This document shows, in pieces, positions 1 to 9,323 of a stretch of DNA of 39,800 bases. The first letter of the stretch is position 1; every line of letters starts with the position of its first letter. The position numbers and the translations under genes are program-made. The notes below the pieces were generated by a model. It was not told the origin of the DNA. It worked only from the letters and a program-made list of their open reading frames with translations, and searched no databases. The DNA is taken from positions 1-39,800 of the forward strand of contig JANXUR010000040.1 of the NCBI GenBank assembly GCA_025356095.1, written 5' to 3'. Origin of the DNA: Acidobacteriaceae bacterium (GTDB lineage: Bacteria; Acidobacteriota; Terriglobia; Terriglobales; Acidobacteriaceae).

Positions 1-155
1 CAAAAACAACCCACGCCTTCGCAGGGCATAGTTACTCGGAAGACAAGTTCGCCACCAAAATTTCGAATTCACGCGGGCAATGAGGCGTGCAACATTGGGA
101 TCCATCTCCCCATAGGATCACAATCCTCCTATCAACCTCAAGATCACGAAAGGCC

Positions 156-2141
156 CTACTCCTCTTCCTTCAGCCGCGCCAGCACGCTGAAGTCTTCCAG
201 CGTGGTTACATCGCCCTTTATCTCGCCACCGCTGGCAATCTCGCGCAGCAGCCTCCGCATAATCTTCCCGCTGCGCGTCTTGGGCAGAATCTCCGTAAAC
301 CGGATCTCATCCGGCCGAGCCAGCGAGCCTATCTCCTTACTTACCCACTTACGCAACTCTTCCTTCAAGCCGGGCAGCATGCCCGCCTCGCGATGCTCGT
401 GGTTCAAGCTGACAAACGCAACAATACCCTGCCCTTTCACTTCATCCGGACGCCCCACCACAGCCGCTTCCGCCACTGCCGGATGAGACACCAGCGCACT
501 TTCTACTTCCATCGTACTTAGCCGGTGTCCACTTACATTAATCACGTCATCCACGCGGCCCATGATCCAGAAGTAACCGTCTTTGTCGCGATGCGCCCCA
601 TCGCCAGTAAAGTAACTTCCCGGTATCTGCGACCAATACTGCTCCACATACCGCTGCGGGTCGCCGTAAATAGTCCGCAGCATCCCCGGCCACGGTCGCC
701 GAATTACTAAGAACCCGCCCTGCCCGTCCGGCACCACATTGCCGTCTTTATCTACAATCTCAGCTAGCACGCCCGGCATAGGCCTGGTTGCCGAGCCCGG
801 CTTGGTCGGCACTACTCCTGGTACTGGTGCCAGCATCATGTGCCCGGTTTCAGTCTGCCACCATGTATCCACAATCGGACACCGATTCTTGCCAATCACT
901 TCGCGATACCACATCCAAGCTTCGGGATTGATGGGCTCACCAACTGTGCCCAGCAGTCGCAGGCTACTCAAGTCATGCGCGTTAGGGTGTTCATCGCCCC
1001 ACTTAATAAATGTGCGGATCGCCGTCGGCGCAGTGTATAGAATGTTCACCCGATGCCGCTCAATAATGTCCCAGAAACGGTCAAGCTGCGGATGATTCGG
1101 CGCACCTTCATACATCAGCACTGTTGCTCCGCACTGTAGCGGCCCATATAGGATGTAACTATGTCCCGTAACCCAACCAATATCTGCGGTGCACCAGTAT
1201 ATATCGTCTTCTTTTAAGTCAAACACCCACTTAGTCGTCAGGTAAGTTCCCACCGAGTAACCACCCGTAGTATGCAGTACACCCTTGGGCTTGCCCGTCG
1301 AGCCTGAAGTATAAAGAATAAACAGCGGATGCTCAGACTCCAGCGGCTCCGCCCTGGTACCCGGCTTGGCAGTTGCCATCAACTCATGCCACCAATAGTC
1401 ACGGCCTGCCTGCATCTCAATCGGCGTCCCCGTCCGCCGCAGCACCACCACGCTCTGCACCGCCGGACAAGCCTTTAGCGCCTCTTCCACCACCGGAAAC
1501 AGCTTTACCTCAGTTCCCTTGCGGAACGACCCATCTTGCGTAATCACCAGCGTCGCTTGGCAATCGTGAATGCGGTCCACCAGCGCACTTGCTGAAAATC
1601 CGCCAAAAATCACGGAGTGCGGTGCGCCAATCCGCGCACATGCCAGCATGGCAATCGGCAACTCCGGCGCCATGCCCATGTAAATGGCCACACGGTCGCC
1701 CTTCTGCACCCCCAACCGCTTCAGCACGCCAGCGAACTTCTCCACCTCAGTCAACAGTTGTTGATAGGTAAACGTCCGTATCTCGCCCGGCTCGCCCTCC
1801 CAAATAATCGCCGCCTTATTTCGCCGTGCTGAGGCCACATGACGATCCAAACAGTTGTAGCTCAAGTTGAGCTGCCCACCGCTAAACCACTTTACCCACG
1901 GGCAATCCCATTCCAGCGTCTTCTGCCACGGCTGGAACCAATGCAACTCGCTGGCTACGCGGCTCCAAAACGCGTCTGGCTCCTCAATAGATTCACGCCA
2001 CAACCGTTCATATTCAGCCGGGTCGTTCATCAAAGCCCGGGCGCGAAACTCTTCCGAAGGCGCAAAAACCCGGCCTTCATGCAGAATGGATTCAATAGGG
2101 CTGGCGTAATTGTTACCGGACAAGGCGCTACCTCGAGACAC
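156..2141 (-). CDS. acs: Acetyl-coenzyme A synthetase
   Basis: This 661-residue protein is an AMP-forming acetyl-CoA synthetase, which activates acetate to acetyl-CoA through acetyl-AMP in the cytoplasm. The length is typical of the family. Residues 1-90 match the usual N-terminal extension. The P-loop-like AMP-binding motif [11 protein letters not shown] lies at 277-287, the acetate-pocket motif WWQTETG at 427-433, the hinge/adenylate region [13 protein letters not shown] at 528-540, and PKTRSGK near 620-626. The lysine of PKTRSGK is the residue acetylated by Pat-type enzymes in known homologues, so post-translational control is plausible. It is divergent from vapBC with about 240 bp between them. 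The start chosen is the longest ATG; a shorter start inside the N-terminal extension is possible. No terminator is visible in the 155 bp downstream. Confidence 0.97.
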   Translation of the reverse strand: MSRGSALSGNNYASPIESILHEGRVFAPSEEFRARALMNDPAEYERLWRESIEEPDAFWSRVASELHWFQPWQKTLEWDCPWVKWFSGGQLNLSYNCLDRHVASARRNKAAIIWEGEPGEIRTFTYQQLLTEVEKFAGVLKRLGVQKGDRVAIYMGMAPELPIAMLACARIGAPHSVIFGGFSASALVDRIHDCQATLVITQDGSFRKGTEVKLFPVVEEALKACPAVQSVVVLRRTGTPIEMQAGRDYWWHELMATAKPGTRAEPLESEHPLFILYTSGSTGKPKGVLHTTGGYSVGTYLTTKWVFDLKEDDIYWCTADIGWVTGHSYILYGPLQCGATVLMYEGAPNHPQLDRFWDIIERHRVNILYTAPTAIRTFIKWGDEHPNAHDLSSLRLLGTVGEPINPEAWMWYREVIGKNRCPIVDTWWQTETGHMMLAPVPGVVPTKPGSATRPMPGVLAEIVDKDGNVVPDGQGGFLVIRRPWPGMLRTIYGDPQRYVEQYWSQIPGSYFTGDGAHRDKDGYFWIMGRVDDVINVSGHRLSTMEVESALVSHPAVAEAAVVGRPDEVKGQGIVAFVSLNHEHREAGMLPGLKEELRKWVSKEIGSLARPDEIRFTEILPKTRSGKIMRRLLREIASGGEIKGDVTTLEDFSVLARLKEEE

Positions 2142-2370
2142 GAATTGGCCAACATGGAAGGCTACCGCGCGAGTCGCAATAACGCAAAGAGCGTTGCGCG
2201 CGAATCGCGTGGGTCAGTTTGGTTTCTTTTGTCCGGACGCGACTCGATGCACCATTGTCATCCTGAGAATCAAATTGTGCGTCGGAGTTGCGGGTCGAGC
2301 CGCGCCCCGGAAAGAAGGAAACTGGCCCACTACTGGCGAAAAGAGCGCATGGTAGATTAGGGGCGAGTCA

Positions 2371-2379
2371 TGGTAGAAT
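2371..2379 (+). promoter_or_regulatory. Extended -10 element of vapBC
   Basis: TGG-TAGAAT fits an extended -10 (TGn plus hexamer). Its expected transcription start falls at or next to the GTG start codon at 2386. There is no Shine-Dalgarno sequence between it and the GTG, so a leaderless transcript is likely. No good -35 is seen. Inference from sequence only. Confidence 0.4.
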
Positions 2380-2385
2380 TCGTCC

Positions 2386-2637
2386 GTGAACCTTAGCCTT
2401 AAAAATCCGGAAACCTACCGGCTTGCCCGTGAACTGGCACTACTTACCGGCAAGAGCATGACCGAAGCTGTCACCGAAGCTCTCAGACAAAGGCTGAATC
2501 ACCTTAAAAAGCAGCGTGAAGAGGCACACTTTCATGAAGAGGTGTGCGAAATGAGTCGCCAGTTTCGTTCACTCTTGCAAGAACCCCTTGCGTCCCACGG
2601 CGACCTGCTCTACGACGAGCGCGGCTTACCCAAATGA
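2386..2637 (+). CDS. vapB: VapB-type antitoxin (PSK/Rv0623-like family)
   Basis: This 83-residue protein is the likely antitoxin of a type II toxin-antitoxin pair. The first 45 residues follow the pattern of the PSK transcription-factor family (short beta strand, then helix-helix with LARELALLTGKSMTEAV), which acts as a DNA-binding ribbon-helix-helix-like dimer. The C-terminal half is charged and probably wraps around the toxin. It begins with GTG and has no Shine-Dalgarno sequence; the extended -10 just upstream suggests a leaderless message. Its TGA overlaps the ATG of vapC by 4 bp (ATGA), giving translational coupling. VapB-VapC complexes usually repress their own promoter, which would fit the short upstream region, but no operator palindrome is obvious. 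Confidence 0.85.
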   Translation: MNLSLKNPETYRLARELALLTGKSMTEAVTEALRQRLNHLKKQREEAHFHEEVCEMSRQFRSLLQEPLASHGDLLYDERGLPK

Positions 2638-3029
2638 TTGTGGATACCAGTGCCATCATGGCTATTCTGTTGGCCGAACCGGACGCCGCAATCTATCAAA
2701 GTGCAATTTTTCGAGCCGAGGTTTGTCGCGTTTCAGCCGCGACGTACGTAGAAATGCACTCGGCGTTACGAGGCCGGGTAGATGCACGTGCCATTACGAT
2801 TCTCGGGCTTCTGCTGCGGCGCATTGGGGCAGTCATCGAACCCTTTACTCATGAACAGGCGCTGTTGGCAAATGACGCATTTGCGCTTTTCGGTAAGGGA
2901 ATTCATCCTGCAGGCCTCAATTTTGGAGATTGCTTCAGTTACTCGTTGGCAAAAGCAACCGGCGAGCCGCTACTGTTCAAGGGGAACGATTTTGCTCAGA
3001 CCGATGTCCGGTCAGCCCTCAGTTCGTAG
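2634..3029 (+). CDS. vapC: VapC-type PIN-domain ribonuclease toxin
   Basis: This 131-residue protein is a PIN-domain toxin. It starts MIVDTSAI, with the first catalytic acidic residue at D4. A second acidic position is in YVEMHSAL near residue 42, and the C-terminal acidic cluster is in NFGDCFSYSLA and GNDFAQTDV. These are the family's Mg2+-binding positions, so the enzyme should cleave RNA (often tRNA anticodon loops in characterised VapCs). The start at 2634 was chosen because it begins exactly at the PIN motif and overlaps the vapB stop by 4 bp; a longer frame upstream adds 30 unrelated residues. The gene ends 5 bp before the convergent DCC-family gene. Confidence 0.9.
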   Translation: MIVDTSAIMAILLAEPDAAIYQSAIFRAEVCRVSAATYVEMHSALRGRVDARAITILGLLLRRIGAVIEPFTHEQALLANDAFALFGKGIHPAGLNFGDCFSYSLAKATGEPLLFKGNDFAQTDVRSALSS

Positions 3030-3034
3030 CTAGC

Positions 3035-3472
3035 TCAAGCCAAAAACCGCGACCGCTCCGGCCCTGTCGGAATCCTGCACTGATCAAACTTGCCGAATAT
3101 CTGGTAGCGGTACCGGGCCACGATCCCGTAGCAAAAATCGCGCAGCCCTCGCGGCAACACGCGGACGAATGTCGCCAGCTTCCACGGCCAGCCCAGGGTT
3201 TCGGCAATACCCAGCGAGGCATCGGATTTCTCCAGCAAGGTTTCCTCCGGCGTCCCGGGGTTCTTCACCAGAATCACACTCCCCATGTTCTCTGGGTCGC
3301 GCCCTCGCCGTAGCAGCAGGGCCCGCGCAAACCCGCTCTGCCGCGGAGCCAGCAGAAACTTCCCCTCGTGATCATGCTTCAGCACAAACTTTACCGTGCG
3401 GTCGCACAGGCCGCACACCCCGTCATACAAAATCACTGACTTGCCCACGAGACTCGCTGCTTGCTCTTCCAT
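3035..3472 (-). CDS. DCC-family (DUF393) thiol-disulfide oxidoreductase-like protein
   Basis: This 145-residue protein has the signature of the DCC family near its N-terminus: LYDGVCGLCD, a DGxCxxC motif at about residues 17-23, preceded by a short beta strand as in thioredoxin-like folds. A basic stretch (VKFVLKHDHEGKF) follows, and a C-terminal region typical of the family ends in GFRYQIFGKF-like sequence. The family is annotated as predicted thiol-disulfide oxidoreductases; the substrate is unknown. There is no signal peptide, so it is probably cytoplasmic. It lies downstream of the PepSY gene on the same strand but a strong hairpin separates them, so it may be transcribed separately. It converges on vapC with only 5 bp between stops. 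Confidence 0.85.
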   Translation of the reverse strand: MEEQAASLVGKSVILYDGVCGLCDRTVKFVLKHDHEGKFLLAPRQSGFARALLLRRGRDPENMGSVILVKNPGTPEETLLEKSDASLGIAETLGWPWKLATFVRVLPRGLRDFCYGIVARYRYQIFGKFDQCRIPTGPERSRFLA

Positions 3473-3498
3473 TGACCCATACTAGCTGAAAAATGGTA

Positions 3499-3526
3499 GG
3501 GGCCGGATGCGATCGCATCCGCCCCC
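3499..3526 (-). terminator. GC-rich hairpin, likely terminator of the PepSY gene
   Basis: On the minus strand a GGGG-CGGATGCGA stem pairs with its complement TCGCATCCG-CCCC with a single-base bulge, and TTTTT follows a few bases later. It sits just after the PepSY stop codon and before the DCC gene. The core contains GCGATCGC, a coincidental perfect palindrome. Confidence 0.5.
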
Positions 3527-3558
3527 GCTTGGCGCACGAACGCACCCATATGGCCGCG

Positions 3559-3900
3559 TTATTTTTTCTTGGCTGCCGCCGCGTCGGCGGCCTTCTCCGC
3601 CTTTTCCGCTGACGCGCTTTCCATCTTGTCTTCCACAATCGAGCCATCGTTGGCATTCACGCCGATTTCGTAGAGGCCCTTGGTGGTCTTGATGTCGAAG
3701 GAATACTGTTGCACGCCGTTTTCCGTTTCAAGTTCGGCGCTCTTAATCTTACCGGGATGCTTATCCAGTGCAATTTTCTTGGCTTCCGCCATAGAGAGCT
3801 TGGGCTTTTCCGCGGCAAAGACGGTTACAGACGCAAAAGCAAGGGTAACCGCGAATAGGACTGCGTAAGCCTTCGTCCCGCTAGAACGCTTCATGTGCAA
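3559..3900 (-). CDS. Secreted PepSY-domain protein
   Basis: This 113-residue protein has an N-terminal signal peptide (residues 1-30, basic start, hydrophobic core, cleavage near VFA-AEK), followed by one PepSY domain (about 33-90, including MAEAKKIALDKHPGKI and YSFDIKTTKGLYEIGVNANDG split across the fold). The tail is Ala/Lys/Glu-rich and ends in AAAAKKK. PepSY domains occur as periplasmic or cell-surface modules proposed to inhibit peptidases or to sense; the actual partner here is unknown. It is transcribed divergently from the Rieske oxygenase gene and is followed by a hairpin terminator, so it is probably monocistronic. Confidence 0.8.
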   Translation of the reverse strand: MHMKRSSGTKAYAVLFAVTLAFASVTVFAAEKPKLSMAEAKKIALDKHPGKIKSAELETENGVQQYSFDIKTTKGLYEIGVNANDGSIVEDKMESASAEKAEKAADAAAAKKK

Positions 3901-4149
3901 GTGAACCTCACAGTGAATTGATGGAGCATACAGGAATAGTCAATTAGACGCTGCGCTCGCAACCTCGTCAACCTCACTCTTCGCTCTCTTGAGCCCAGAG
4001 GTCCTTCCGAGTTTCTCGCTTTTTTTCTTGCCCGTGTTTCTTGCCCTATTTTTCTCCCCCACGCCGAACGTCGCCAACCTCCGTCCGCGCTTCCTTGCAG
4101 CGGCTTGCTGCCCCATCCCTGTGCTAGCCTCGAAGTAGGATTCCTCTTC

Positions 4150-5301
4150 ATGCCAACCAAGCCCTTAAATCTCGACGTACACGAGCGCATTGAGTGCGCA
4201 CACACCCTTTCTTCACACTTCTATACCGACCCCCGCATCTTGGAGGTCGAACGCGCCAACATCTTCCGCAAAACCTGGCAATTGGTAGGTACCGCCGACC
4301 AGCCCTGCGGAGAGCGGGATGGCGCCACTCGCACCATCGCCGACCCCGGCTCCTACTTCACCGCAGAAGTCGCCGGTGAGCCGGTGGTTGTAATTCGTGA
4401 CAAAGACGGTACGTTACGCGCCTTCAGCAATGTGTGCCGCCATCGCGCTGGTCCCATTGCCACCGGTTCCGGCCCCTGCGCTAACGTGCTGCGCTGCCAA
4501 TATCACGGATGGAGTTACGCCCTCGATGGACGACTGATTGGTACGCCCGATGTGGAGGGAGTGGAGTTCTTCGACCGCAGCAGCATGGGGATGTTTCCGG
4601 TGCGGCTGGAGCAGTGGGAAAACTTGCTGTTTGTGAACTTCGATAGCGAAGCCGAATCGCTGGCAACATTTCTCGGAGAGATTCCGCAGCGGGCCGCTGG
4701 CTTTCACTTCAACGACCTTGCAATGGTCGAGCGCCGCGATTACATCATTGATTGCAACTGGAAGGTATACGTAGACAATTATCTGGAGGGATACCACATC
4801 CCCATTGCACACCCCGGCTTGATGCGCGAAATTGACTACAGCCAGTATCGCGTGGAGACGTTTCGTTACTATTCGCAGCAGTTTGCCCCTTTGCGCGGGG
4901 TGCGGCCTGATGACGCTGCCGAACGTTTCTACACCCCGGCGGAAGGCAGCGACGCCCCCAACGAGGCGGTTTATTTCTGGCTCTTCCCTAACCTGATGCT
5001 GAATATTTACAGCGATAATATTTCCACGAATTTGATTGTGCCGTTAGGGCCGGATAAGACCCTCACCATCTTCGAGTGGTTTTTCCATAAGCCGAAATCA
5101 CCGAACGACCGCGAGCGCATAGCCGAACGCGTTGCCCGTGCCATCGCCTTCAGTGACGAAGTGCAGCAGGAAGACATCTTTCTGTGTGAGTCGGTGCAGA
5201 AAGGGTTGCGGTCCGCCACCTATGATCGCGGCCGCTACTCGGTGAAGCGGGAAAACGGCTTGCACCACTTCCACGCGCTGCTGGCAGAGTTTCTCGGGTA
5301 A
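4150..5301 (+). CDS. Rieske 2Fe-2S aromatic-ring-hydroxylating oxygenase, alpha-subunit type
   Basis: This 383-residue protein is a Rieske non-haem iron oxygenase of the large-subunit type. The Rieske centre ligands are in CRHRAGP (C96, H98) and CQYHGWSY (C116, H119). The mononuclear iron site is in NYLEGYHIPIAHPGL (H216, H221 with E213 in the bridging position), and a late acidic ligand probably lies near residue 355. The family includes choline/carnitine monooxygenases, glycine-betaine demethylases and aromatic dioxygenases; nothing here fixes the substrate. No reductase, ferredoxin or beta subunit is adjacent, so electrons must come from elsewhere. The start at 4150 is preferred over an upstream ATG at 4105 because GTAGGA lies 10 bases upstream and the extra 15 residues are not family-like. 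Confidence 0.9.
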   Translation: MPTKPLNLDVHERIECAHTLSSHFYTDPRILEVERANIFRKTWQLVGTADQPCGERDGATRTIADPGSYFTAEVAGEPVVVIRDKDGTLRAFSNVCRHRAGPIATGSGPCANVLRCQYHGWSYALDGRLIGTPDVEGVEFFDRSSMGMFPVRLEQWENLLFVNFDSEAESLATFLGEIPQRAAGFHFNDLAMVERRDYIIDCNWKVYVDNYLEGYHIPIAHPGLMREIDYSQYRVETFRYYSQQFAPLRGVRPDDAAERFYTPAEGSDAPNEAVYFWLFPNLMLNIYSDNISTNLIVPLGPDKTLTIFEWFFHKPKSPNDRERIAERVARAIAFSDEVQQEDIFLCESVQKGLRSATYDRGRYSVKRENGLHHFHALLAEFLG

Positions 5302-5339
5302 AGCCCTGCACACATTCTCGGGATAAAGCCCTGCACAAA
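5291..5339. repeat. 24-25 bp direct duplication spanning the Rieske gene stop codon
   Basis: TTCTCGGG-TAAAGCCCTGCACA at 5291 is repeated at 5315 with one inserted base. The first copy contains the last codons and TAA stop of the Rieske gene. It looks like a recent slippage duplication with no obvious role. The rest of the gap to 5538 shows nothing recognisable. Confidence 0.8.
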
Positions 5340-5538
5340 TGTCGGACGAAATGGATCACGAAAGCCGGCGTGGTGGCACTGTGCACCAAGGCCCGCAAAT
5401 GCGCGCGGCAAATTCTATCTATAGCAAGTAAATTCGTATAGTTGTGTTTCGTTCCACAGTACGGCATTTTTTTCCCCACGCTCGGTCTCCCAAGTCCAAA
5501 TTTTCCTCGAGCCTCCCTGCCTTCTTACCTCGCGTCCC

Positions 5539-8268
5539 CTACTTTGCATTCACTTCTGCATCCCAATTCACCACCAGCGTCATCGGTTGCGCCGTTTCCA
5601 GCAGCGCGTTGTTCACCAGAAACCGTCCGTCGCGCGCCACATCGTACCCCTGCAGCTCGATCGAAGCCCGGATGCTGGTCGGAAACAGCGTCTTGGGCGG
5701 GCTGAAGCTGATTCCCTGCTTGTCCTCAGTCACCACCACGGCGGTCATGTGCCGTCCTGCATCCAGATAGAACAATTGCTTGCCGTCGCTGCTCCATCGC
5801 GGCTGCGAGCCCCCATTGGGCGACACCTGATACCGCGCCCCGGGAGCAGGAAAGCTGGTCACATAAACCTGCGATTCGCCACCCACGCTGGCCTGGTAGG
5901 CCATCCACCGGTTTGTCCGTGGCATAAGCTGTGCGGAACTGCCCGCCTCAGCATCCTGCAGCACCACGGTCGGCGACCCGCTGCCCACCAAAGGCAACAA
6001 GCTCAGCGTCGCATTGCCGTTCGCCAGATTCGCCCGATACAGCAGTTTCTGTCCATCGGCAGTCGTATCGGCTGGAACCACCGGGAATGGATTCGAGATG
6101 AGCGAGCGTTCTTCTCCCCCGCCGTCCGCTCGCAAAGCTGCGATGCCGAATCCGGCTGAGCCGGTTGGGTCAGATACCGAGTAGTACAACCGCTCGCCAT
6201 CCGGCGACCACACCCCCGAATACGACGGGTTATTCAGTCCCGATCCGTGCGAAATCTGTGCCCGGCTTCCCCGCTGCAAATCCCATATCCATGTCTCAGT
6301 GCGACCGTCCGCCACCACGCCCGTAGACAGTTTCGAATTATCGGGCGACAGTCTGAGCGCACCATAGAACCGATAGTCTGATAGCGCGGACAACAACTTT
6401 CCCTGCGGACTGAACCACTCTTGCCGCTCCCCGACTTTCTCCCGCCCTTCCAGCACTAAGAGCATGCCATTCTGCGAGACGGAGTAAATCGCGCTGCCCG
6501 TCGTCTCGTCCATCGCCACCTGCCCGGACAGTTGCAACTGCTCGCCAGAAAGCTTCCCGGAGTCCGGATCAAACCGTTGCGCCAGCAGCGCCCGGTCGCG
6601 CACCGCCAGCAAATAGCCGGAAGCGTAACTAGCCACCGTGTAAGGCCCTGCCAGCAGGCGCCTGTCCTGCTTGCCGTCCACAGACCCCATATGGATTTCG
6701 TTGGTCGTCGAATACGCACCTGTGGGTGAGTACAGATACACAAAATGCTTACCATCCGGCAGAAACGATGGCCAGCGGGCCGAGTCCCCTCGGCCATCTA
6801 TCTTCGTTTGGGCAGTTGCCACTGCGCTGCCGCTGCCATCTGGCTGCACCACCCGGAGCGGCCCCAGATAGTCCGGGGCGTATACGATCAGGTTCTTGCT
6901 GCCCCAGCTACCCCCGCGGGCGGCGTGTACCGCTGCAATGGCTACGGGCGAGCCGCCACTCACATCAATCTTCCACAACTTGTGGCTGGCGAAGAATGCT
7001 AGAAAGTGTCCGTCAGGCGACCAGAAGGGATAGTACGCGGCCTCGGTTTCCGGCAGCTCTCGAGCTTGCGACTTGGTAAGATCGCGCACCCAAAGGCTCA
7101 GGTGTCCCTCGCGACTCGCGACAAAAGCAATCCGGGTTCCGTCGCTCGAAAGCACTGGGGGGCCGTCCTGATTTAGCGGCGCGAACTTTGTACCCTCAGG
7201 CGGCAGAATGGTGGTTCGCATCACCTGCCGCTTGGGCTGGCCCACCCCGTGGCTGAGCCATGCCGTGGCCGCCACCACCGCGAGCAACGCTACAGTGCAT
7301 AAAGTCCACTGCTTCCACGAACGCTTCGGCAGTGCAAGCGCAGCGGCGGAACTCTGCGAGTCCGACTTGCCAAGCCATGCCAGTTGCAGCTTCACATCGT
7401 GTGCGGTTTGAAAGCGATGCCCGGGATTCTTTTCCAGACAATTCTGTACCACGTAATCGAGCGCCGCCGGGCTGGCGGGCCGCACCGTGCTCAGTGGCTC
7501 CGGCTCGTGTTCCAGAATCGCCGTCATCACGCTCAACTGCGACTTGCCTTCAAATGCCCGCTTGCCCGTGACCATCTCATACAGCACGCAGCCGAACGCA
7601 AAGATGTCGCTGCGCGCGTCGGCTCTACCCCCTTGAATCACCTCAGGTGCCATGTACTGGAAGGTCCCAACGATTCTTCCCTGCTGCGTCAGCGCGGGCG
7701 CGGGCAGACTTAGAGACGTCACGTCAAGCGTAGGACTAGCCATGCCAGAGTCGGTGACGATTGAAGTCGCGCTGCCTGAAGGCACCGCAGCGCCCGTAGG
7801 CTTCGCCAAGCCAAAGTCGAGCAGTTTGGCCCCACTCGGAGTGAGAAAAATGTTCGCCGGCTTCAGGTCACGATGTACCGTGCCTGCTCGATGCGCCTTT
7901 TCCAGCGCGTCGGCAATCTGGACGCCGAACTCCAGCACCTGCTTTACCGGCAGCGGCCCCTTTTGTAGCCGCACGTCGAGCGGCTCCCCTTGCAGCAGTT
8001 CCATCACCAGAAAGTCTGTGCCGTCCTGCGAGCCAATGTCATATAACTGGCAAATGTGGGGATGGTTCAGCGAGGAGACGGAGCGAGCCTCCCGCTCCAG
8101 CCGTTGCTTCAGGTCAGGGTCGGCGGAATGCTCCGTCGGCAGTACTTTGATGGCGACATCGCGGCCCAGCCGCGTGTCGTGCGCGCGGTACACCTCTCCC
8201 ATGCCACCTGCACCCAGTGGCGACACAATTTCATAAGGACCGAGCTTGGTTCCGGGCGTCAGAGACAT
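5539..8268 (-). CDS. Membrane Ser/Thr protein kinase with C-terminal TolB/WD40-like propeller
   Basis: This 909-residue protein has a complete Hanks-type kinase domain at about 12-298: glycine loop GAGGMGEVYRA, VAIKVL with K41, HRDLKPAN at 132-140, DFGLAKP at 151-157 and YMAPEV at 205-210. A single membrane segment lies at about 321-341. The remaining 560 residues form repeated SPDG-type beta blades (for example FWSPDGHFLAF, WSPDGERLYY, RWSSDGKQLFY), a TolB/WD40-like propeller placed outside the membrane. This layout is common in Acidobacteriota and is read as an envelope sensor with a cytoplasmic kinase; the ligand is unknown. A 11-bp tandem repeat array lies just upstream, between it and tRNA-Gln. 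A truncated paralogue of the same kinase type occurs at 33695-34207. Confidence 0.93.
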   Translation of the reverse strand: MSLTPGTKLGPYEIVSPLGAGGMGEVYRAHDTRLGRDVAIKVLPTEHSADPDLKQRLEREARSVSSLNHPHICQLYDIGSQDGTDFLVMELLQGEPLDVRLQKGPLPVKQVLEFGVQIADALEKAHRAGTVHRDLKPANIFLTPSGAKLLDFGLAKPTGAAVPSGSATSIVTDSGMASPTLDVTSLSLPAPALTQQGRIVGTFQYMAPEVIQGGRADARSDIFAFGCVLYEMVTGKRAFEGKSQLSVMTAILEHEPEPLSTVRPASPAALDYVVQNCLEKNPGHRFQTAHDVKLQLAWLGKSDSQSSAAALALPKRSWKQWTLCTVALLAVVAATAWLSHGVGQPKRQVMRTTILPPEGTKFAPLNQDGPPVLSSDGTRIAFVASREGHLSLWVRDLTKSQARELPETEAAYYPFWSPDGHFLAFFASHKLWKIDVSGGSPVAIAAVHAARGGSWGSKNLIVYAPDYLGPLRVVQPDGSGSAVATAQTKIDGRGDSARWPSFLPDGKHFVYLYSPTGAYSTTNEIHMGSVDGKQDRRLLAGPYTVASYASGYLLAVRDRALLAQRFDPDSGKLSGEQLQLSGQVAMDETTGSAIYSVSQNGMLLVLEGREKVGERQEWFSPQGKLLSALSDYRFYGALRLSPDNSKLSTGVVADGRTETWIWDLQRGSRAQISHGSGLNNPSYSGVWSPDGERLYYSVSDPTGSAGFGIAALRADGGGEERSLISNPFPVVPADTTADGQKLLYRANLANGNATLSLLPLVGSGSPTVVLQDAEAGSSAQLMPRTNRWMAYQASVGGESQVYVTSFPAPGARYQVSPNGGSQPRWSSDGKQLFYLDAGRHMTAVVVTEDKQGISFSPPKTLFPTSIRASIELQGYDVARDGRFLVNNALLETAQPMTLVVNWDAEVNAK

Positions 8269-8322
8269 TCCGCCATAGTCTCACAAAGGCAGAAAAAGAG
8301 CAGAAACGGAAAACTTTAAGAG

Positions 8323-8421
8323 AGAATAACGCCAGAATAATGCGAGAACAACGCAGGAACAATGCAGTAACAATGCAGTAATAATGCAGTAATAACGCAG
8401 GAACAATGCTAGAACAATGCC
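8323..8421. repeat. 11-bp tandem repeat, nine copies
   Basis: Nine adjacent 11-base units run from 8323 to 8421, followed by one decayed unit. The consensus is RGAACAATGCA; units vary mainly at positions 1-2, 5 and 7-8 (examples: AGAACAACGCA, GGAACAATGCA, GTAATAATGCA). The unit is close to one helical turn. It lies between the minus-strand tRNA-Gln and the start codon of the Ser/Thr kinase, so it is either in the kinase 5' leader or in its promoter region. It is AT-rich against GC-rich surroundings. Confidence 0.9.
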
Positions 8422-8435
8422 AGAAAAATAAGTTT

Positions 8436-8510
8436 TGGCTGCCCCCCAGGGATTCGAACCCCAATATGCTGATTCAGAATCAGCTGTCCTAACCGTTGAA
8501 CGAGGGGGCA
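8436..8510 (-). tRNA. tRNA-Gln (anticodon CTG)
   Basis: The acceptor stem TGCCCCC pairs perfectly with GGGGGCA, discriminator G, and CCA is encoded. The anticodon arm is GCTGA-TTCTGAA-TCAGC, giving CTG. The T loop is TTCGAAT with a five-pair stem that includes two G-T wobbles. The cloverleaf is complete. Confidence 0.96.
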
Positions 8511-8630
8511 GCAAGCGTACGCCCGCACTATTAACCCTACAACCGTGCGGAGCAATTGCGACTGGAACTATTGGTATTCTACGGGCAGCGCGGGCATGGG
8601 TCAAACCCAACCCGCTGGAGGCTTTTCCCC

Positions 8631-9227
8631 ATGTCGCTCACCCTATCGGCCGAAAACACTTCTCACCCCGCCGCCCACCTGCTCGAGTCCTCCCGCTGCG
8701 CGCTCCTCGTCATAGACATCCAAGAAAAACTCCTCCCCGCCATCCACCAAAAAGACGCGCTGCTGCACAACGCGCAGTTGCTTACTCGCCTCGCCGGCAT
8801 TCTGCACATTCCCACCATCGTTTCCACGCAATATGCCAAGGGATTGGGCGGCACCGTCGCAGAAGTCGCAGCGCTCACCACCACCGCCGCCACCTGCGAC
8901 AAAACTTCCTTCGGCTGCTTTGCCAGCGACACCTTCCCCGCCCTGCTCAAAGCCTTGCCCGGCCAACGCAACACCCTGCTCCTCTGCGGCATGGAGTCCC
9001 ACATCTGCGTCATGCAAACCGCCTTGGGAGCGTTGCACGAAGGTTACATCGTCCATGTCGCAGCCGATGCGGTCGGCTCCCGCTCCGCAGCCAATTGGCA
9101 GATTGGCCTGGACCGTATGCGCGACGCCGGTGCCGTCATCTCGTCCACAGAAATGATGATGTACGAACTGATGCGCGCTTCTGGCACCGAGCCCTTCAAG
9201 GCTATGCTGCCTCACCTGAAGGCCTAG
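8631..9227 (+). CDS. Isochorismatase-family cysteine hydrolase
   Basis: This 198-residue protein belongs to the isochorismatase-like hydrolases. The catalytic Asp is in LLVIDIQEKLLP, a cis-peptide/lysine region follows in the central part (VSTQYAKGLGGTV), and the nucleophilic Cys is in LLCGMESHICVMQTA. The HICVMQT version of the motif is typical of the YcaC/nicotinamidase-related branch rather than true isochorismatase. The substrate is not determined; amide or imide hydrolysis is the family activity. The start at 8631 is chosen over one 75 bp upstream because GGAG lies at 8617-8620 and the upstream segment is not family-like. It is followed by a strong bidirectional terminator. Confidence 0.88.
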   Translation: MSLTLSAENTSHPAAHLLESSRCALLVIDIQEKLLPAIHQKDALLHNAQLLTRLAGILHIPTIVSTQYAKGLGGTVAEVAALTTTAATCDKTSFGCFASDTFPALLKALPGQRNTLLLCGMESHICVMQTALGALHEGYIVHVAADAVGSRSAANWQIGLDRMRDAGAVISSTEMMMYELMRASGTEPFKAMLPHLKA

Positions 9228-9323
9228 CGCAACCCGCCAAATCAAATGCGGAAATGAAAACCTCGGCGTATCTCGTGGCCTATCCCTTGGCCAATCACTC
9301 GCAGACCACGCGCCAACCAAGCG

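Noticed and set aside
3509-3516. GCGATCGC as a HIP1-type repeat
   Set aside because: A single occurrence within a terminator-like hairpin; no evidence of enrichment.
8323-8430. CRISPR array
   Set aside because: The units are 11 bp, contiguous and without spacers; no cas genes are present.
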